From Levilactobacillus huananensis (GTDB lineage: Bacteria; Bacillota; Bacilli; Lactobacillales; Lactobacillaceae), in contig NZ_RHOC01000005.1 of the NCBI RefSeq assembly GCF_003946145.1, positions 62,001-126,000 on the forward strand: a DNA stretch of 64,000 nucleotides, given 5' to 3'. Made by a program: the position numbers and the translations under genes. Below, piece by piece: positions 60,188 through 64,000 of the stretch. Each line of letters begins with the position of its first letter. Within the stretch, counting starts at the first letter, position 1. Below the pieces are notes generated by a model that saw only the letters and a list, made by a program, of their open reading frames with translations, searched no databases and was not told the origin of the DNA.

Positions 60188-60943
60188 TTATAAGAACTGC
60201 AGGACCATGGCGATCCCAAAACCAATCGCAGCGGCACTCACTAGGGCCTCTACTGCTCGGGCTGGGCCACTAACCAAGTTACCCGCTAGAACATCTCGCA
60301 CCGAGTTAGTAATTGGCACTCCGGGAACAAGTGGCATGACCCCACCAATGATAATGTCATCGACACTAAGTCCTAGGCCCATATGCACGGCCAACACTGC
60401 TAAGATACCAATGGTCGCGGCCCCAGCAAATTCCGACAAGAACCGAATCTGAATGAACTTATTCAGCAGATAGAACACCAGCCACCCGATCATCCCCACA
60501 AGACATGAGATCCAAAAGTCATGCAGATTGTGGCGAAAGACTACTTCCAAGGGACCACTGACCATTGCAGCAGCCAGCAATTGCGCCCACATCGGGAAGT
60601 ACTTCGTTTCGCTGTCAAGATGATCCAGCTTATCAGCAAACTGTCGCAGGGTTATATCATGCGTAGCAAACTCTCTAGACAGTTGATTGACGACCGCAAT
60701 TTTTTCCAGGTCAAACGTCCGCCGCTTGACCGGTTGAATCTGAGCCCCCACCTCGCCGTTGATAGCCATGAGAATTCCAGTAATCATCACGAAGAGTTGA
60801 CTCGTCTCGGCCCCCGCATTGTGGGCAATCCGCGTCATCGTATCCTCGACCCGCTCGATTTCAGACCCGTTTTCGATCATAATGCGGCCCGCCGTTAGTG
60901 CCGTATGTAAGATTAATTGGTCGCGTTTTTTCTGGCTACTCAC
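60188..60943 (-). CDS. ThrE-type exporter, large subunit (YjjP-like)
   Basis: Membrane protein (251 aa) matching the N-terminal part of ThrE. The cytosolic start has LHTALTAGRIMIENGSEIER, then about five helices with GGVMPLVPGVPITNSVRDVL. In E. coli the YjjP/YjjB pair exports succinate; in Corynebacterium the fused ThrE exports threonine and serine. The substrate here is unknown. Confidence 0.85.
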   Translation of the reverse strand: MSSQKKRDQLILHTALTAGRIMIENGSEIERVEDTMTRIAHNAGAETSQLFVMITGILMAINGEVGAQIQPVKRRTFDLEKIAVVNQLSREFATHDITLRQFADKLDHLDSETKYFPMWAQLLAAAMVSGPLEVVFRHNLHDFWISCLVGMIGWLVFYLLNKFIQIRFLSEFAGAATIGILAVLAVHMGLGLSVDDIIIGGVMPLVPGVPITNSVRDVLAGNLVSGPARAVEALVSAAAIGFGIAMVLQFL

Positions 60944-61016
60944 CGCAGACCCTCCTGTCGTTTACATTATCTCATTCATTATACGACACTCCACGGCTCG
61001 CGAGAATATCTGAGTG

Positions 61017-61046
61017 ATAAAAAAGGAGCCAAAGATGGCTCCTTTC
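61017..61046 (-). terminator. Intrinsic terminator of the DtxR-type regulator
   Basis: Minus-strand AAAGGAGCC-ATCTTT-GGCTCCTTT followed by TTT. Confidence 0.85.
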
Positions 61047-61058
61047 ATGTCCAATTAC

Positions 61059-61706
61059 TTATTTAACAAAAATGTAGTGAGCTGCCTTGTAACTCACGAT
61101 GAGTTCAGCGTTGTCCGTAAGATTCTGAACCGTCACGGGGCCTTCAAATGGATCGTGCTTAAGCACCCTCAGCTGATCACCAATATCTAACTTCAGGTCA
61201 CCCAAATAAGTCAAGAGATCATGATTATCGATGAACCGGTCCACCGTCACCACACTCCCATCTTCGGCATCGTTGAGTACGGTATGACTGTCTTCGTGGT
61301 AATGACCCAAGCGATCGGGAATGACACCACCATGAGGACAGTGTGTTGGATTGCCCAACATATCATCCAGAGCATTGATGAGTTTGGGACTCGTCACGTG
61401 TTCCAAGACTTCAGCCTCGTCGTGAACATCTGGCAATGCATAGCCTAATTTTTCCACCAAAAAATCTTCCCAGATCCGGTGCTTTCTCACCAGATCCTCG
61501 GCTAAACGAATACCGCGATTTGTCAGTGAAATCCCGGCATAAGGCGTATGCTCAGCCAATCCCTCAGCTGCCATTTTATTCACCATTTCGGTCACGGAAC
61601 CGGCCGCAATGTTCAAACTAATTGCGATCTGCTTGTTGGAAACTTTCTTCTGCCGACCACCTAGCTCGAAAATAATTTTTAAATAATCCTCCTTCATCGG
61701 AGTCAT
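61059..61706 (-). CDS. DtxR/MntR-family metal-dependent regulator (ScaR/SloR-like)
   Basis: Repressor (215 aa) that senses Mn(II) or Fe(II). The start TPMKEDYLKIIFELG carries a metal-site Asp7; the winged helix is AISLNIAAGSVTEMVNKMAA. Further ligands expected in this family appear at His76 (RKHRIWE), in AEVLEHVTS and in THCPHG. A FeoA/SH3-like C-terminal domain follows. ATG 61706 has GAGGTG six bases upstream; a GTG three codons earlier overlaps that site. It lies 42 bases after a cation exporter, suggesting metal homeostasis. Confidence 0.87.
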   Translation of the reverse strand: MTPMKEDYLKIIFELGGRQKKVSNKQIAISLNIAAGSVTEMVNKMAAEGLAEHTPYAGISLTNRGIRLAEDLVRKHRIWEDFLVEKLGYALPDVHDEAEVLEHVTSPKLINALDDMLGNPTHCPHGGVIPDRLGHYHEDSHTVLNDAEDGSVVTVDRFIDNHDLLTYLGDLKLDIGDQLRVLKHDPFEGPVTVQNLTDNAELIVSYKAAHYIFVK

Positions 61707-61748
61707 ACTGTTCACCTCATCTAATTTACGTTCCGAACAACAACTGCG

Positions 61749-62648
61749 CTACTCATGGCGCCAATCATTTGTCTTATGAATCAGGTCCGTTCCCATCCCA
61801 CGACGGCACTCAGCCTGCACGGTGACATGGTTAATGCCATACCGGTGGCAGAGCAACTTCTCAATCTGTCGATAGGTCGGTTCAATCTGAGCCAATGGCA
61901 AATTATCCATATTCACGTGGACAGAAAAAACAATATTGTTTTCGTCAATCAACCACGCGTGAATGTGATGGACTCCCTCAACCTCGGGTAACTGGAGAAT
62001 ATCATTAGCGATGGCTTCGTAATCCAAGTCCGGTGCTGCTTCCATCAGAATCTTAAAGGTCTGCTTGATAATCGGCCACGACTCACAGATGATATACCCG
62101 GCAACGATAATCGTAATGACCGGATCCACCCAACTAATCTGCCAGATGGTAATCAAGATAGCCCCGACAATAACACCAACCGAGGCCAAAGCATCACTTA
62201 ACAGGTGCAAGTAGGTCGCCCGAATATTGAGGTTATGCTTTGCCCCCCTATTCAGAAGCAAGGTCGACAGCAAGTTAGCCGCAAAGCTAATCACCGCCAC
62301 TAACAACATGATATCCCCTTTGACGGGTTCTGGATGCAAGAGTCGTCGAACGGCCTCGACTGCCAGGACCAGTGAAACAATGATTAAAATTCCGGAGTTC
62401 AACAGGGCCGCTAGAATCTCCGCCCGACGATAACCAAAGGTGTTGGTCCGATTCTGTTGCCGGCCGCCGATCCGGTGGGCCACGTAGCTCAGGACCACCG
62501 ACAGCGCGTCTCCCAAGTTATGGAAGGCGTCAGACAATAGGGACAGACTGCCCGAAAGAAGTCCCCCAATGAGTTCAAAAACCGTAATGACCACGTTGAG
62601 CACTGTGACCAGTAAGAAGCGGCCACCGGTCAAACCATTTTGTGTCAT
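61749..62648 (-). CDS. Cation diffusion facilitator (CDF) family metal exporter
   Basis: Six-helix zinc/divalent-metal antiporter (299 aa), closest to the CzcD/ZitB branch. The transport-site residues are His43 and Asp47 (SDAFHNLGD) and His148 and Asp152 (HLLSDAL). A cytosolic C-terminal domain has HIHAWLIDENNIVFSVHVN. First gene of a pair with the DtxR-type regulator. HxxxD pairs in both helices point to zinc-like specificity, while the regulator suggests manganese, so the metal is uncertain. Confidence 0.9.
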   Translation of the reverse strand: MTQNGLTGGRFLLVTVLNVVITVFELIGGLLSGSLSLLSDAFHNLGDALSVVLSYVAHRIGGRQQNRTNTFGYRRAEILAALLNSGILIIVSLVLAVEAVRRLLHPEPVKGDIMLLVAVISFAANLLSTLLLNRGAKHNLNIRATYLHLLSDALASVGVIVGAILITIWQISWVDPVITIIVAGYIICESWPIIKQTFKILMEAAPDLDYEAIANDILQLPEVEGVHHIHAWLIDENNIVFSVHVNMDNLPLAQIEPTYRQIEKLLCHRYGINHVTVQAECRRGMGTDLIHKTNDWRHE

Positions 62649-62682
62649 GTCTCATCACCTCAATTTGACTCTGCTAAGTCTT

Positions 62683-62711
62683 ATTATCGCAGAGTTTAGG
62701 GAGAATGAAAA
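62683..62711 (-). promoter_or_regulatory. Promoter of the CDF-regulator pair with overlapping inverted repeat
   Basis: Minus-strand TTTTCA (62711-62706), 17 bases, GATAAT (62688-62683). The inverted repeat ACTCTGC/GCAGAGT (62695-62689 and 62674-62668) brackets the -10 box, as an operator would. Confidence 0.5.
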
Positions 62712-62738
62712 GGTTCTTTTGGCCTCACTCGACTATAT

Positions 62739-62777
62739 AAAAAGGATTGCCCCAAGGTTAGCTTGGCGACAATCCTT
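62739..62777 (-). terminator. Intrinsic terminator of the downstream GNAT gene
   Basis: Minus-strand AAGGATTG-CCAAG / CTTGG-CAATCCTT with small mismatches, followed by TTT. Confidence 0.82.
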
Positions 62778-62793
62778 CTATATATAAGACAAT

Positions 62794-63357
62794 TTATTTA
62801 GTAAAGACTGCTTGGTTCAAATGAGCCGGCTTTACATTGGCGGTCAGACGTTCGTAAGCGAAGTCCTTCACCCCTTGCAGGTCCATCCCCTTCAATTCCA
62901 CCTTACCGGTTTCAGTGAAGCCATTCTTCTTGATAACGTGTTGCATACCTCGGTTATCGGGATGCGTGTCAATTCGAATGCTTTCGATATCCTCTGACTG
63001 GTCAGCCTGAGCAAAGAGTCGTTGGAAGAGTTCTCCAGCGAGTCCCCGACCATGATGGTGGCTTGATACTGCGACACGATGAATAGCCAAATATGGCGAA
63101 TCTTGGGTCAACCAAGCCCCTTCAATCTGTTCGTAGCTCACGTCGATTCCAGGAATGACTGCAGCAGTTCCTAAAATCTCGTCATTCTCTTCCAAGACAA
63201 CCGTCCACCCCTGGTGAATGTCGTCGACCATAACGGCCGTGTTGGGATAAGTCCCCTGCCACTGATCAATGGATTGCGCCGCCAATAACTCACGGCCATC
63301 ACGGATAATCGATTCAATTTGTGGTAAGTCAGCCATAGTAGCTTGTCGTAACAGCAT
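62794..63357 (-). CDS. GNAT-family N-acetyltransferase
   Basis: Acetyltransferase (187 aa) of the classical GNAT fold. Start MLLRQATMADLPQIESIIRD; acetyl-CoA loop SSHHHGRGLAGELFQRLFAQ; VIKKNGFTETGKVEL is the typical last strand-helix. ATG 63357 has AAGGATGG upstream; an ATG four codons earlier is less well placed. Substrate unknown; no partner genes. Confidence 0.85.
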   Translation of the reverse strand: MLLRQATMADLPQIESIIRDGRELLAAQSIDQWQGTYPNTAVMVDDIHQGWTVVLEENDEILGTAAVIPGIDVSYEQIEGAWLTQDSPYLAIHRVAVSSHHHGRGLAGELFQRLFAQADQSEDIESIRIDTHPDNRGMQHVIKKNGFTETGKVELKGMDLQGVKDFAYERLTANVKPAHLNQAVFTK

Positions 63358-63553
63358 GTATAACACCATCCTTCATAGTTTTGGTTTAAAGCGATTTTGT
63401 TATATTAACATGCCAGTTATAAATTACAACAATCTTGATTCACTTTTTTTAAAATTATTTGGTCTTATTGAGACTGCTACAAGGAATCCCTTGCGGCGAC
63501 TGGGTTTACCATTTTAATAATTTCGCCATATTCTCAGGAATTTTTCACCACAC

Positions 63554-63594
63554 AAAAACGGCTAGTCAAGAACTTTCTAAACTTGGCTAGCCGT
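63554..63594 (-). terminator. Intrinsic terminator
   Basis: Minus-strand ACGGCTAGCCAAG / CTTGACTAGCCGT (one wobble pair), followed by TTTTT. It probably ends a minus-strand transcript from the partial gene at 63887 or from within 63595-63886. Confidence 0.82.
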
Positions 63595-63886
63595 CACGGG
63601 AGCCGCCCCGGGCGAGAGAAAAATCAAAATGCATCAATTTTCCAAAAACACGTCGTTTTAGTTTCACGATCGCTTACGTTAACATTCATTAACGTAGTCT
63701 AGGCGCGAGATAAACGCGCTATTACTCATGGTTATTCGCCTGGTTTCACAACACGTCAACAACATGATTGACCACCAATCCAGCCAGAAGATCGATTGGT
63801 ATCGAAAGTTTTTTCTGCCCAGAACCTTAAGCTCCTCCCGTGCCTTCAGATTACCATTGTTATCGGTGAGACACAACGGTTTGCCC
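63595..63886. other. Non-coding stretch with inverted repeats
   Basis: No reading frame with a ribosome site that I trust. Inverted repeats: ACGTTAA/TTAACGT at 63676-63695 and GCGCG/CGCGC at about 63703-63719. The region separates the terminator at 63554 from the gene at the window end, an unusually long 3' region if both belong together. Confidence 0.4.
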
Positions 63887-64000
63887 CTACTTCTCGTGTG
63901 CAATCAGCTTAAAATGCCACTTGCCCGCAATCCGCTCCGCCACTAAGTCCTTCGCAGGTTCTGGATCGAAGACACCCAAATTAATCTGAATGTCATCGTC
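63887..64000 (-). CDS. Unidentified gene, C-terminal 37 residues (cut by window edge)
   Basis: An open frame entering from beyond base 64000 and ending at TAG 63889-63887. The visible end reads INLGVFDPEPAKDLVAERI and finishes KLIAHEK. I do not recognise it; the mixed charged and hydrophobic make-up looks like a soluble protein, but function cannot be assigned. The minus-strand terminator at 63554 may belong to it. Confidence 0.5.
   Translation of the reverse strand, partial: DDDIQINLGVFDPEPAKDLVAERIAGKWHFKLIAHEK

Noticed and set aside
1-64000. CRISPR array, prophage, insertion sequence or defence island
   Set aside because: No regularly spaced repeats, transposase, integrase or phage structural genes were seen; the window is nearly all core genes.

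Overview
The window is a chromosomal segment of a low-to-moderate GC Gram-positive bacterium in the Lactobacillaceae. The signs are a ctsR-clpC pair without mcsAB, the cydABDC block beside menA and a polyprenyl synthase, a T-box serS, a deoxynucleoside kinase of the Lactobacillus type, and the Val-Leu-Thr-Gly-Leu-Arg-Pro tRNA order. A Levilactobacillus brevis-like or Lactiplantibacillus-like species fits; I cannot fix the species from sequence alone. Nearly everything is on the minus strand, so transcription mostly runs from high to low coordinates.

Layout, low to high. 1-7816: a respiration block (menA, all-trans polyprenyl diphosphate synthase, cydC, cydD, cydB, cydA). 8104-15005: a 2-hydroxyacid dehydrogenase, an LCP cell-wall ligase, an APC permease, the KtrAB potassium system and a secreted CAP-domain protein. 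15006-15600: a gene-poor patch with the wreck of an XRE regulator. 15688-19961: rplM-rpsI with an L13-type leader, truA, and the energising module of an ECF vitamin transporter. 20284-34359: the S10-spc-alpha ribosomal supercluster with secY, adk, infA, rpmJ and rpoA. 34804-39501: a MATE exporter and the str operon (rpsL-rpsG-fusA). 39777-47773: a prepilin peptidase (comC), rpoC and rpoB.

48011-64000: a TetR regulator, the class III stress genes clpC and ctsR, eight tRNA genes, serS under a T-box, a deoxynucleoside kinase, a LysP-like permease with a long leader, a GNAT, an alpha/beta hydrolase, a PAP2 phosphatase, a split ThrE-type exporter, a DtxR/MntR-like regulator with a CDF cation exporter, another GNAT, and the 3' end of an unidentified gene.

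The gene content is mostly core, and I see no phage, insertion sequence, CRISPR array or defence island. The less ordinary material is in the untranslated RNA. A promoter, an intrinsic terminator and an overlapping alternative hairpin lie ahead of rpoBC and look like an attenuator. Three tandem hairpins sit between rpsG and fusA. Structured leaders precede rpsL, rpsJ, infA and rplM. A possible translational switch precedes the LysP-like permease. All of these are read by eye from base pairing and have not been folded computationally.
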